A stretch of DNA of 64,000 bases from Sphingobacterium arenae (lineage in GTDB: Bacteria; Bacteroidota; Bacteroidia; Sphingobacteriales; Sphingobacteriaceae), in the NCBI RefSeq assembly GCF_014692505.1, contig NZ_JACNYK010000003.1, positions 62,001 through 126,000 on the forward strand, in the 5' to 3' direction. The position numbers and the translations under genes were made by a program. Each line of letters opens with the position of its first letter. Within the stretch, counting starts at the first letter, position 1. Below the pieces are notes generated by a model that had not been told where the DNA came from, searched no databases, and worked only from the letters and a program-made list of their open reading frames with translations. Shown here piece after piece: positions 8,930 through 16,518 of the stretch.

Positions 8930-11461
8930 CTATTCTTTTCGTAATGTCTCTAAAGGCGAGCGGTTCAATACCGATAAACTGTTGCTCACACCTATACAGA
9001 CGGTCAGTACGGAAACAAGCGCTGTCAATACTAAAATAAAGCCGATCGAGGGAACAAAAGCCGTTTCAAATATAAATATACCCAAAAGGTTACTTGCAAT
9101 GAGTGCGATAACGATACCGGTGATGGAAGCCAGTATGCCCAACAGTAGGTATTCACTTGCCGTTATGGTAAACACCTGTCTACGACTCGCTCCTAAAGTC
9201 CGCAATAGGATATTTTCCTTTAAACGCTGATATTTACTGATTCTTACAGATGCGATTAACACCACAAGTCCTGTCAGAATGCTGAAAGAACCGATAAATT
9301 GGATAACAAAGGCGATTCTTTGCAATAGCCCCTCCAAAATGTCGATAGCGGTGTTGATGTCAATAACAGAAACATTGGGGAAGCGATTGACAATCGTCTG
9401 TTGGAAAGTGGCTGATTGGGTCTCGTCATCAACGTGCGTCATTATCAGGTAAAACTTTGGAGCATTGTCAATTATACCTTCTGCAAAAACTACCCTGAAA
9501 TTTGATTGAAAACGGTTCCAGTCCACTTCCCGGAAGTTACTTATTATGGCCGGTATTTCGACTCCTTGCACGTTGAACAACAGGCTATCGCCCATCTCTA
9601 CACCAATTCTTTCGGCGTAGCTTTTTTCCAGCGATACCTGTCCCATTTCGCCCTTGGATACACGGCCTGTCCAGTGGCCCTCCACGATCTTTTCTGATAG
9701 CGTGAGCGAGTCGCGGTAAGTTGCCCGGATTTCGCCGCGGAACGATCTTGCGGAAATATTGGAAGTCGAATCCGATAGGTAATCATTTGCCCTTTTTCCA
9801 TTGATGGCAACGAGCTGCATGGTAACAATAGGGACGTCCTCTACAATAGGTAATCCTGCTTCTCGCGTCATGTTTTTAATGGTGTCGCGTTGTGGAGGTT
9901 GAATATCAAAAAGTACCATGTTTGCTTGGTTTTCGGCTGATGCTATCTTCACCCGTTGCAACAGCATATCTTGCACAAAAAATAAGGTCGCAATCAACGC
10001 AGTCCCCAATCCAATGGAAATCAATAATACGATCGTCTGATTGTTCGGCCGGTACAGATTAGATAGTCCCTGCCGCCATAGGTATGGCCATTTTTTTGGA
10101 AAATATCGCCTGATTAAATACGTGAATCCCTTTGCTACGCCATACAGAAGAGCGAATGTGAAGCCTAAACCTAAGATAAAAAACAACGTTTGTGCCCACC
10201 CATTCAGCTGTAAACGGGTAAATACAATTATAAAAGTTAATATCAATAAATAAATCCACCACCTCAGGCTGTCTTTCCATAATGGTTGGGGCTCGTCGCT
10301 GACCCGTAACGAATGCAACGGAGAGATGTGTCTTACGGAAATAAGCGGTAACAAGGCAAAAAGTATAGAAATTACCAATCCCAGACCTATACCTTCTGTT
10401 ATCGCGCTCAAGGATATTCGATTGCTCAGCGCAACGGGGATAATATCTTGCATAACAATGGGAATGGCATACTGGATTAGTGTTCCCAGCGTAGCACCTA
10501 ATATGCCTCCTAATAGACCGATGGCTGCAAATTGCACCAGAAAGATAAAAAAAGCTTGACGTGAACGCGTGCCCAAACATCGCAGTATAGCTACTGAAAC
10601 CAATTTCTCACGTATATAGATATGGACGGCACTCGACACGCCGATACAACCTAACAGCAGCGCTACGAAACCGACAAGCTCCATGAAATGAGCCATATCG
10701 GAGAAGGAACGACCTGTATTTTCTTTTGTAGTCGATACGGTGGCACTGCGCAGTTGTAGTTGTGTGAGGCGTTCTTTCTGTTGTTCTACAAAATCGTCTG
10801 TCTGGAATTGGGAGGGGAATTTGAAATAGTAATGGTACTCGATCCGGCTGCCGGTTTGTTGCAACCCACTATTTTCAAGGTGTGTCAAAGGAACAAATAC
10901 CGTGGGTGCCATGGCGCCACGCATGGCTGTTTGGCCGGGTTGCGCGATAAGATTTCCACTGATAGTAAAAAGGTTTGTGCCCAATTGAACCGAATCGCCT
11001 ACCTTCGCATCATATTGTATCAGGAGTGTCCTCTCGACAAGAACTTCCGGCTCCTGTCCGAACCTTTTATAGGCATCGCCCGGGAGGGTTTCCAAATTTC
11101 CATAGAAAGGAAAATCGCCTGTTAAAGCACGGACTTGCACTAAACGCGAGCCATCGGCTTTTGGAAAACGGATCATCGACATAAACCGCTCTTCGGTTGC
11201 CATTTGCTCGCTTAAGTTCTTGATAGAATCGATGAAAGCCATTGTGGAACTATCCGGTTTTCTTGTGCTCCGTAAATCTAGATCGGCACCGATAAGCAGC
11301 GCAGCCTGCTTATCGATATCACGTTTTAGATTTTCGTTAAAGGATTTCATCGCGACCAGTGCAGCAATACCGAATACAATGGAAGAAATAAAAAGCAACA
11401 ACCGGGAGCGGTTTTTTCGGCTATCACGCCATGCCATCAAGAAAATCCATCGCCAATTCAT
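8930..11461 (-). CDS. ABC transporter permease, YbbP/FtsX family
   Basis: An 843-residue inner-membrane permease with one N-terminal helix, a large periplasmic domain, and two blocks of membrane helices typical of two fused FtsX/MacB permease units (about 250-420 and 710-843). The motif ILRCLGTRSRQAFFIF is the 'coupling' segment that contacts the ATPase, and it recurs as LLRTLGASRRQVFTIT near the C-terminus. The length and duplicated layout match E. coli YbbP. The start overlaps the stop of the upstream ATPase gene by four bases (ATGA), indicating translational coupling. Its substrate is unknown; the linked esterase suggests lipids or acylated compounds. Confidence 0.88.
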   Translation of the reverse strand: MNWRWIFLMAWRDSRKNRSRLLLFISSIVFGIAALVAMKSFNENLKRDIDKQAALLIGADLDLRSTRKPDSSTMAFIDSIKNLSEQMATEERFMSMIRFPKADGSRLVQVRALTGDFPFYGNLETLPGDAYKRFGQEPEVLVERTLLIQYDAKVGDSVQLGTNLFTISGNLIAQPGQTAMRGAMAPTVFVPLTHLENSGLQQTGSRIEYHYYFKFPSQFQTDDFVEQQKERLTQLQLRSATVSTTKENTGRSFSDMAHFMELVGFVALLLGCIGVSSAVHIYIREKLVSVAILRCLGTRSRQAFFIFLVQFAAIGLLGGILGATLGTLIQYAIPIVMQDIIPVALSNRISLSAITEGIGLGLVISILFALLPLISVRHISPLHSLRVSDEPQPLWKDSLRWWIYLLILTFIIVFTRLQLNGWAQTLFFILGLGFTFALLYGVAKGFTYLIRRYFPKKWPYLWRQGLSNLYRPNNQTIVLLISIGLGTALIATLFFVQDMLLQRVKIASAENQANMVLFDIQPPQRDTIKNMTREAGLPIVEDVPIVTMQLVAINGKRANDYLSDSTSNISARSFRGEIRATYRDSLTLSEKIVEGHWTGRVSKGEMGQVSLEKSYAERIGVEMGDSLLFNVQGVEIPAIISNFREVDWNRFQSNFRVVFAEGIIDNAPKFYLIMTHVDDETQSATFQQTIVNRFPNVSVIDINTAIDILEGLLQRIAFVIQFIGSFSILTGLVVLIASVRISKYQRLKENILLRTLGASRRQVFTITASEYLLLGILASITGIVIALIASNLLGIFIFETAFVPSIGFILVLTALVSVLTVCIGVSNSLSVLNRSPLETLRKE

Positions 11462-12126
11462 GCTATCGTTCCTCCTTTAATGGGGATTATACGTTGTGTT
11501 TTTGCAGCGAGTTCCATATCGTGGGTAACAACGACCAATGTCGTCCCTGATTCACGGTTGAGCTCAAAGAGCATATCTTCTACCACCTTGCTGGTTTCTG
11601 CATCCAGGTTTCCTGTCGGTTCGTCTGCAAATAATATCTTTGGACTATTGGCAAATGCGCGAGCTAAAGATACGCGTTGCTGTTCTCCGCCGGATAGTTG
11701 TGATGGGTAATGGCCAGCTCTTGTTGACAAGCCGACTCGATCCAATATTGCTATGGCCTTGTCTTTCATATTCCGCATGCCGCGTAGTTCCATTGGAACC
11801 ATCACGTTTTCGAGTGCGGAGAGTGTAGGGAGCAATTGAAAGTTTTGAAACACAAACCCAACATGGGCATTACGTACCTGTGCTAATTGATCTTCCGTAA
11901 GCCCGTTGAGTTTTATCCCGTTCAAGGTAATCGTTCCTTCGCTGCATTGGTCTAAACCGGCACATAAACCTAGCAAAGTTGTTTTACCACTACCTGAAGG
12001 CCCAACTATGGATATCGTGTCGCCGGTATTGATCTCAAAGCTGATGTTTTTTAAAATAGGGATGACGGTATTGCCAAGATTATAATTTTTAGAAACTTGG
12101 TCCAATTGTAAAATAGTGGAAGACAT
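11458..12126 (-). CDS. ABC transporter ATP-binding protein, YbbA/LolD type
   Basis: A 222-residue cytosolic ATPase that drives the adjacent permease. Walker A is GPSGSGKTTL, the signature is LSGGEQQRVSLARA, Walker B is ILFADEPTGNLD, and the switch histidine lies in VVVTHD. The length is that of the LolD/MacB-N/YbbA group. It sits between a TesA-like esterase and a YbbP-like permease, the same set found as tesA-ybbA-ybbP in Proteobacteria, though here all three read in one direction. It overlaps the permease gene by four bases. Confidence 0.92.
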   Translation of the reverse strand: MSSTILQLDQVSKNYNLGNTVIPILKNISFEINTGDTISIVGPSGSGKTTLLGLCAGLDQCSEGTITLNGIKLNGLTEDQLAQVRNAHVGFVFQNFQLLPTLSALENVMVPMELRGMRNMKDKAIAILDRVGLSTRAGHYPSQLSGGEQQRVSLARAFANSPKILFADEPTGNLDAETSKVVEDMLFELNRESGTTLVVVTHDMELAAKTQRIIPIKGGTIA

Positions 12127-12135
12127 CGTTGTTTT

Positions 12136-12822
12136 TTAGAGTAAGGGTTCTAAAACAGCCCAGACATTATGTGCCAGAATTTTTTGTCCTTGAGCAGTCG
12201 GGTGCACCGCATCTGCTTGATTTAAATCTGCTATACCGGCTACGTTATCCAGCAGAAAAGGTACCAGAGCCATATTGTATTGTTTGGCTAGGCGAGGAAA
12301 CAGCGCTTCGAATTCGTTGAAGTAATCCTGCCCCATGCTAGGGGGCACTTTCATTCCAGCAAGTACTAATTTGCAGTCGGGGTTTGCTTTCAGCACTTTT
12401 TCTACAATAGCGCTTAGATTTTCATAGGTGGAAGTCGTGGACACTCCTCGCAATCCATCGTTGGCACCGAGTTCCAATACAAATATATTGACGGGTTGCT
12501 GTAATAACCAATCTATACGTTCTTTTCCTCCGGCACTTGTTTCTCCACTCAGCCCTGCGTTTATACAATGGTAGCTTAGATCTAAGGAATCTATTTTTGC
12601 TTGTATCAGTGCGGGAAAAGCCTCTTGCGGATCATCTAAACCATAGCCAGCTGTCAGACTATTGCCGAAAAAAAGAATGTTGTGAATGGTTTCTTTTTTA
12701 GCGGGGGACTCCTGCTCATTTTTTTCGTTTTTGTTTTCGGTGGTGTGCCATGTTCCGTTATTACAGGAGAACAGTAAAATGCCAAAAAATAAATAGGAAT
12801 AACGTCTTAAAATATCAATCAT
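12136..12822 (-). CDS. TesA-like SGNH-hydrolase (arylesterase / lysophospholipase), lipoprotein
   Basis: A GDSL/SGNH-fold esterase. Block I is FFGNSLTAGYGL (nucleophile S55), block II holds the GLSGETSAGG glycine, block III is LGANDGLRG, and block V is DAVHP (D204, H207), so the catalytic triad is complete. Unlike E. coli TesA it starts with a lipoprotein signal, GILLFSC (C20), so it is probably anchored to a membrane in the periplasm. A charged linker (about 21-45) follows the cysteine. It is the first gene of a three-gene operon with an ABC ATPase nine bases downstream and a permease. Its natural substrate cannot be read from sequence; acyl esters or thioesters are likely. Confidence 0.88.
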   Translation of the reverse strand: MIDILRRYSYLFFGILLFSCNNGTWHTTENKNEKNEQESPAKKETIHNILFFGNSLTAGYGLDDPQEAFPALIQAKIDSLDLSYHCINAGLSGETSAGGKERIDWLLQQPVNIFVLELGANDGLRGVSTTSTYENLSAIVEKVLKANPDCKLVLAGMKVPPSMGQDYFNEFEALFPRLAKQYNMALVPFLLDNVAGIADLNQADAVHPTAQGQKILAHNVWAVLEPLL

Positions 12823-13021
12823 AACACTAATTTTTCTTCGTCCCCACTACATAAGGAGTTAAAGTAGGAAATTATTATAAAAAAAACAATATTTTGTCGT
12901 TTCCCCATCATTGTATTGGATATGCTACTGCAAAAAGCTTGAAGCTTTTTCGAATCGAAAATTTAAAGTATTGACTTACAAATTGTTTGTGTTTTTGCTT
13001 TAAATATGCAGCAAAACGAGT

Positions 13022-13051
13022 TTGTGGATTTAAAAATATTGTTTAATATTG
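13022..13051 (+). promoter_or_regulatory. Promoter of the first tRNA-Asn gene
   Basis: TTG (13022-13024), a 19-base spacer and TAATATTG (13044-13051) match the Bacteroidota sigma-A consensus TTG-N19-TAnnTTTG with one mismatch. It ends about 57 bases before the tRNA. Confidence 0.7.
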
Positions 13052-13108
13052 CACCCGTTAATCAAGAACATTGGCTTCTAAAGTTGCTTGATAGAAACAA
13101 AAATAAAT

Positions 13109-13182
13109 TCCTCAGTAGCTCAGCAGGTTAGAGCATCTGACTGTTAATCAGAGGGTCGCTGGTTCGAGCCCAGCCTGAGGAG
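13109..13182 (+). tRNA. tRNA-Asn (GTT)
   Basis: A 74-base cloverleaf. The acceptor arms are TCCTCAG and CTGAGGA with discriminator G, and the D arm is GCTC/GAGC. The anticodon stem TCTGA/TCAGA encloses the loop CTGTTAA with anticodon GTT at 13143-13145, and the T arm contains GGTTCGAGCC. CCA is not encoded. It has its own promoter upstream and hairpin terminator downstream. Confidence 0.97.
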
Positions 13183-13185
13183 CAA

Positions 13186-13215
13186 AGCCACGGAAGTATG
13201 CCGTGGCTTTTTTTG
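13186..13215 (+). terminator. Terminator of the first tRNA-Asn gene
   Basis: AGCCACGG and CCGTGGCT form a perfect 8-bp stem around a seven-base loop, followed directly by a run of T. It begins four bases after the tRNA. Confidence 0.88.
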
Positions 13216-13280
13216 TGTTTTACTTAAAGCACTGTTACAAAATAGTCCACAAGATAAGAATATCTTTTTTTCTATTTATT

Positions 13281-13310
13281 TTGGATATTAAAAACGAAGC
13301 TGTATCTTTG
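13281..13310 (+). promoter_or_regulatory. Consensus promoter of the second tRNA-Asn gene
   Basis: TTG (13281-13283), exactly 19 bases, then TATCTTTG (13303-13310): a perfect match to the Bacteroidota housekeeping promoter TTG-N19-TAnnTTTG. The tRNA begins 46 bases further on. Confidence 0.85.
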
Positions 13311-13356
13311 TATCACTTTAGAAAAGCGGGTCAAATTGCGCTCTAAAGCACAAAAT

Positions 13357-13430
13357 TCCTGAATAGCTCAGCAGGTTAGAGCATCTGACTGTTAATCAGA
13401 GGGTCGCTGGTTCGAGCCCAGCTTCAGGAG
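13357..13430 (+). tRNA. tRNA-Asn (GTT), second copy
   Basis: A 74-base cloverleaf whose 59-base body from the TA after the acceptor strand to the end of the T arm is identical to the first copy. Only the acceptor stem differs, TCCTGAA paired with TTCAGGA, and every change is compensated. The anticodon GTT is at 13391-13393 and the discriminator is G. CCA is not encoded. Confidence 0.97.
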
Positions 13431-13437
13431 CGATAGA

Positions 13438-13475
13438 AAAAATCCGTTTTCCGAGGAGGAGAACGGATTTTTTTA
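13438..13475 (+). terminator. Terminator of the second tRNA-Asn gene
   Basis: AAATCCGTT and AACGGATTT form a perfect stem around a 13-base loop, and the downstream arm runs into seven T's. It also lies just past the stop codon of the convergent barrel gene and may serve both. Confidence 0.82.
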
Positions 13476-13494
13476 TTTTACGCTAAGCAACATT

Positions 13495-16290
13495 TTATTT
13501 ATTTGGCGTAGCCAGAAATTTGAATACTAAACCTAACATAAAATACTGTCTTAAGGTCAGCTGCTCACTGTAGTAGTTCGCATTACCGGAACTGCCTAAA
13601 TTGACATTTTGGTTTTGGTTCAAAATATCGAAGGCGGTGAATTTCAATTCGCCTTTTCGTTGCAAGAGGGGGTAGTATAGCGAGGCATTAACTACATGCA
13701 GATTGGTACGATCCTTTCGCAAGCTCTGTGGTTGGTTTTGGAGCGTGTAAGAAGTTTCCAGACGGAATTTAGCCAAGTTATCCACACGGAAACCCGTACC
13801 GATGCTATGTCTTATATTAGAGATGTCGCGGAAGTTTTCCGACGGCCATGCATAGCGGGTACCGCTGATGCCAATCGAGTACGTAGGGATAAGTGTAATA
13901 TTGTTTTTATACGATAGATTGATGTTACTTTGGATATTGCCATAGCTGCGGTTGCCCTTGTTTTCTTCACCGTTGACCATGCTATAAGATGACGATATAG
14001 AACCATAACCGTTGAGATTCATCGAAATTTGCCAATCTTTCTTCGTGGCGAAGCGTTTGCTGAGATGTCCGTACATGTAAATTCGATCATTACCGGTGGT
14101 TTGGTATTGACCGTTGGTCGATTGGGAGTTTTCGATATCATAGGTACGCTGATATCCGATGCTGTTGTCATACCTGGAATAACTAATCGAACTGCTAAGA
14201 CTTAGGTTGATCTTGCTGAAGTTCTTTTGGTAACGGAGCTGCATACTTTGCTCCATTTGGTTATCGAAATAGGGGCTGGCTAGGGTAATAGAAGTTGGTC
14301 GGAGATCCGAGTTCACGGCGACGATAGCATAAAAGCCGGGTAGCTGAACGCTCTTATTGTAGGAAGCTGTGATCCCAGCATAGGTTACGGAAGCGTTGGG
14401 TAACCAGTAATAACGACGATCCTTTAGATCGGCTGTTTGATCATAGTAATGATATCTACGTCCTAACGAAAGCCACTCGGTACCCGCAGAGAGTTTTACT
14501 TTCTTATTAAAGATACTTGCATTTAGTTTGGTTCCCACATAAGTAAAATCGAATGTACCCTGTTTATTGTTAGCCACATCATTACGATTGGTATATTCAG
14601 CTACGTTGATACGGTTGTCAATGTCCTCCAGATTTTGGTTTTGCTGCCAGTTGTAACGCGCATACCAGTCCCAGTTGATTTGTTTTCGCACCGGTATCTG
14701 TATGTTAACATGATTATTGATGTCAGCGGTCTTGCCGTTACTGTAACGCAGCGTAGATTGGTCTACCGTACTGTCGTTAAACAAATAATAGTGGTTCCAA
14801 GAATTATTATGATTCCTGTTGGTTGATTCTTGCCTATTTCCCGTCTGTCGGAAAGAGAGTAAAATGTTAGCATGTCCGAATTTTTTTTCACCATAGAGGT
14901 TATAACGGAAATTCGTGTGGTGATTCGTTGATCCACTTTCACTCTCACCGTCCTGTACAGGATTGGAAGACTCCCGTGTCGTGTTTACAGTATACCAAGA
15001 ATCGTTGGTGTTTTGGCGAAAATCTATGGTTCCGTCTAACGAGACCATGGTGGTTGTATCAGGCCGGTAGCGGATGAAAGTACGGATTTTGTGGGAATTA
15101 TTAATGTGTGTTCCACTGTTCTGGTTTGCGGAAAACTCCGTGATTGCATCATAAAAGCTGGTGCTGCTCCCGTTACTTTCGGTAATGTCATCTTGTTTCT
15201 CAAAGGTATACATGAGGTTAGTTTTTAGTTTTTTGCCGATATCATAATTCGCATTGATTCCGAGTGATATCTTGTGTTGTAATCCACCGTAAGTATAGTA
15301 GGAAGTGCCTCCTGCTTCTGCTCGGGCCATCCCGCCGTATTGCCTAAGCTCGCTATAATCAAACCCTTGTCGGCTGATATTGTTTCCATAACCAATAAAA
15401 CTGATTTGTAACGTATCACGGAAGGTGTTAACGAGCGCTCCCGCTTCGTAGCGCTCACGCGTACCGCCGCTGCCGTAGAATTTGCCAAAGTCAGCCTTCA
15501 CAAATTCCTTCTTGGTCTTAAGATTGATCACAATCGGTAAATCCGTGTCGTCCAATATCTCTCTCTTGGATTCACCTTTGTCTTTGATAACCTGTACAAC
15601 ATCCACTAATGAGGCATCCAGATTTCGCGTCGCCAGGGTGATATCCTGTGCAAAAAAATCCTTGTTGTTAACACGTATACCTGAAACCTGACGGCCCTGA
15701 TAATAAATCGTGCCATCCACATTTACCTGTAGGCCCGGTAACAATTGCAATAACTCTTCCACATTGGCATTCGGACGCGTCTTGAAATAATCTGCCTTAT
15801 ACTCTAATGTATCTCCGTTCAAGCGGATGGGGGCAACGTGGTTAACTACCACCTCGTCCAGCTGTTGCCCTGCCATTCGGATGGTATCTAGATTACGTTT
15901 TTCCTTCGGTTCAAGCGTAACCTTTTGACGATACGGCTCACTATTGATATGCGTAATGTAAAGCAACAGTTCGGACCTTGCCGGAATGCGCACAAGGTCA
16001 AACCGACCGCGGTCGTCTGATAGGGTATAACTAAGAACTGTAGAGTCTGTGGCGCTCACAATGCTAACAGTAGCTTTTGCCAGAGGTTCGTCGCCGGCAT
16101 CTACCACAATCCCGTTGATAGTACCTGTTTGTGCATAAAGCGTCGCGGACCATCCCAAACACCCGATTATTAGCAATAAAACGTTTACAATAATAGGTAC
16201 AGTGATAAGTTGAGTTGAAAGCGTGACGCAGGTTTTTGACGGACTTTGGGAATAGACGTTTTTAGAAAAAAGGACAATTTTTCGTAGCAT
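13495..16290 (-). CDS. TonB-dependent-receptor-like outer-membrane beta-barrel protein
   Basis: A 931-residue outer-membrane protein. A long basic N-region leads into a signal helix ending at LYAQ (about residue 53). A carboxypeptidase-regulatory-like domain follows (about 55-130, with GTINGIVVDAGDEPLAKATV), then a plug-like domain (about 140-260, with NVEELLQLLPGLQVNVDG). The rest is a long barrel rich in alternating aromatic strands ending in MLGLVFKFL. This layout fits the OMP_b-brl_3 group of Bacteroidota, relatives of TonB receptors whose ligands are mostly unknown. No SusD partner or transporter is adjacent. The gene ends beside the second tRNA-Asn and seems to be transcribed alone. Confidence 0.85.
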   Translation of the reverse strand: MLRKIVLFSKNVYSQSPSKTCVTLSTQLITVPIIVNVLLLIIGCLGWSATLYAQTGTINGIVVDAGDEPLAKATVSIVSATDSTVLSYTLSDDRGRFDLVRIPARSELLLYITHINSEPYRQKVTLEPKEKRNLDTIRMAGQQLDEVVVNHVAPIRLNGDTLEYKADYFKTRPNANVEELLQLLPGLQVNVDGTIYYQGRQVSGIRVNNKDFFAQDITLATRNLDASLVDVVQVIKDKGESKREILDDTDLPIVINLKTKKEFVKADFGKFYGSGGTRERYEAGALVNTFRDTLQISFIGYGNNISRQGFDYSELRQYGGMARAEAGGTSYYTYGGLQHKISLGINANYDIGKKLKTNLMYTFEKQDDITESNGSSTSFYDAITEFSANQNSGTHINNSHKIRTFIRYRPDTTTMVSLDGTIDFRQNTNDSWYTVNTTRESSNPVQDGESESGSTNHHTNFRYNLYGEKKFGHANILLSFRQTGNRQESTNRNHNNSWNHYYLFNDSTVDQSTLRYSNGKTADINNHVNIQIPVRKQINWDWYARYNWQQNQNLEDIDNRINVAEYTNRNDVANNKQGTFDFTYVGTKLNASIFNKKVKLSAGTEWLSLGRRYHYYDQTADLKDRRYYWLPNASVTYAGITASYNKSVQLPGFYAIVAVNSDLRPTSITLASPYFDNQMEQSMQLRYQKNFSKINLSLSSSISYSRYDNSIGYQRTYDIENSQSTNGQYQTTGNDRIYMYGHLSKRFATKKDWQISMNLNGYGSISSSYSMVNGEENKGNRSYGNIQSNINLSYKNNITLIPTYSIGISGTRYAWPSENFRDISNIRHSIGTGFRVDNLAKFRLETSYTLQNQPQSLRKDRTNLHVVNASLYYPLLQRKGELKFTAFDILNQNQNVNLGSSGNANYYSEQLTLRQYFMLGLVFKFLATPNK

Positions 16291-16518
16291 AGGTCAATAT
16301 GTTCAGTAGCTTCATATTTAGTAATGTTGGACAGTTAGTCGTTTCTTTTCGTACTAAAGATATAATAATCTTTGGTTCTTTTTTGCCTTTTAACAAAAGT
16401 TAACGTGTTAAGAAAGAGAAGTTATGATAGGAAGGATATTTGATTTACAGCGTTATTTTATGGAACTTTACGTGAAGTTGTTATATTGACGTTTCAGATA
16501 GATAGCGTAAAGGATAAA

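Noticed and set aside
10059-10580. A 173-codon frame inside the YbbP-like permease
   Set aside because: Overlaps transmembrane segments of the real gene in another frame, with no independent features.
13109-13430. The tandem tRNA-Asn genes as an attachment site of a mobile element
   Set aside because: No integrase, no repeat of the tRNA 3' end elsewhere in the window, and each tRNA is a complete gene with promoter and terminator.
16400-16411. TTAAC-GT-GTTAA repeat as a metal-regulator operator upstream of the Zn/Cd ATPase
   Set aside because: The arms are only five A+T-rich bases and no regulator gene is nearby; chance is likely.
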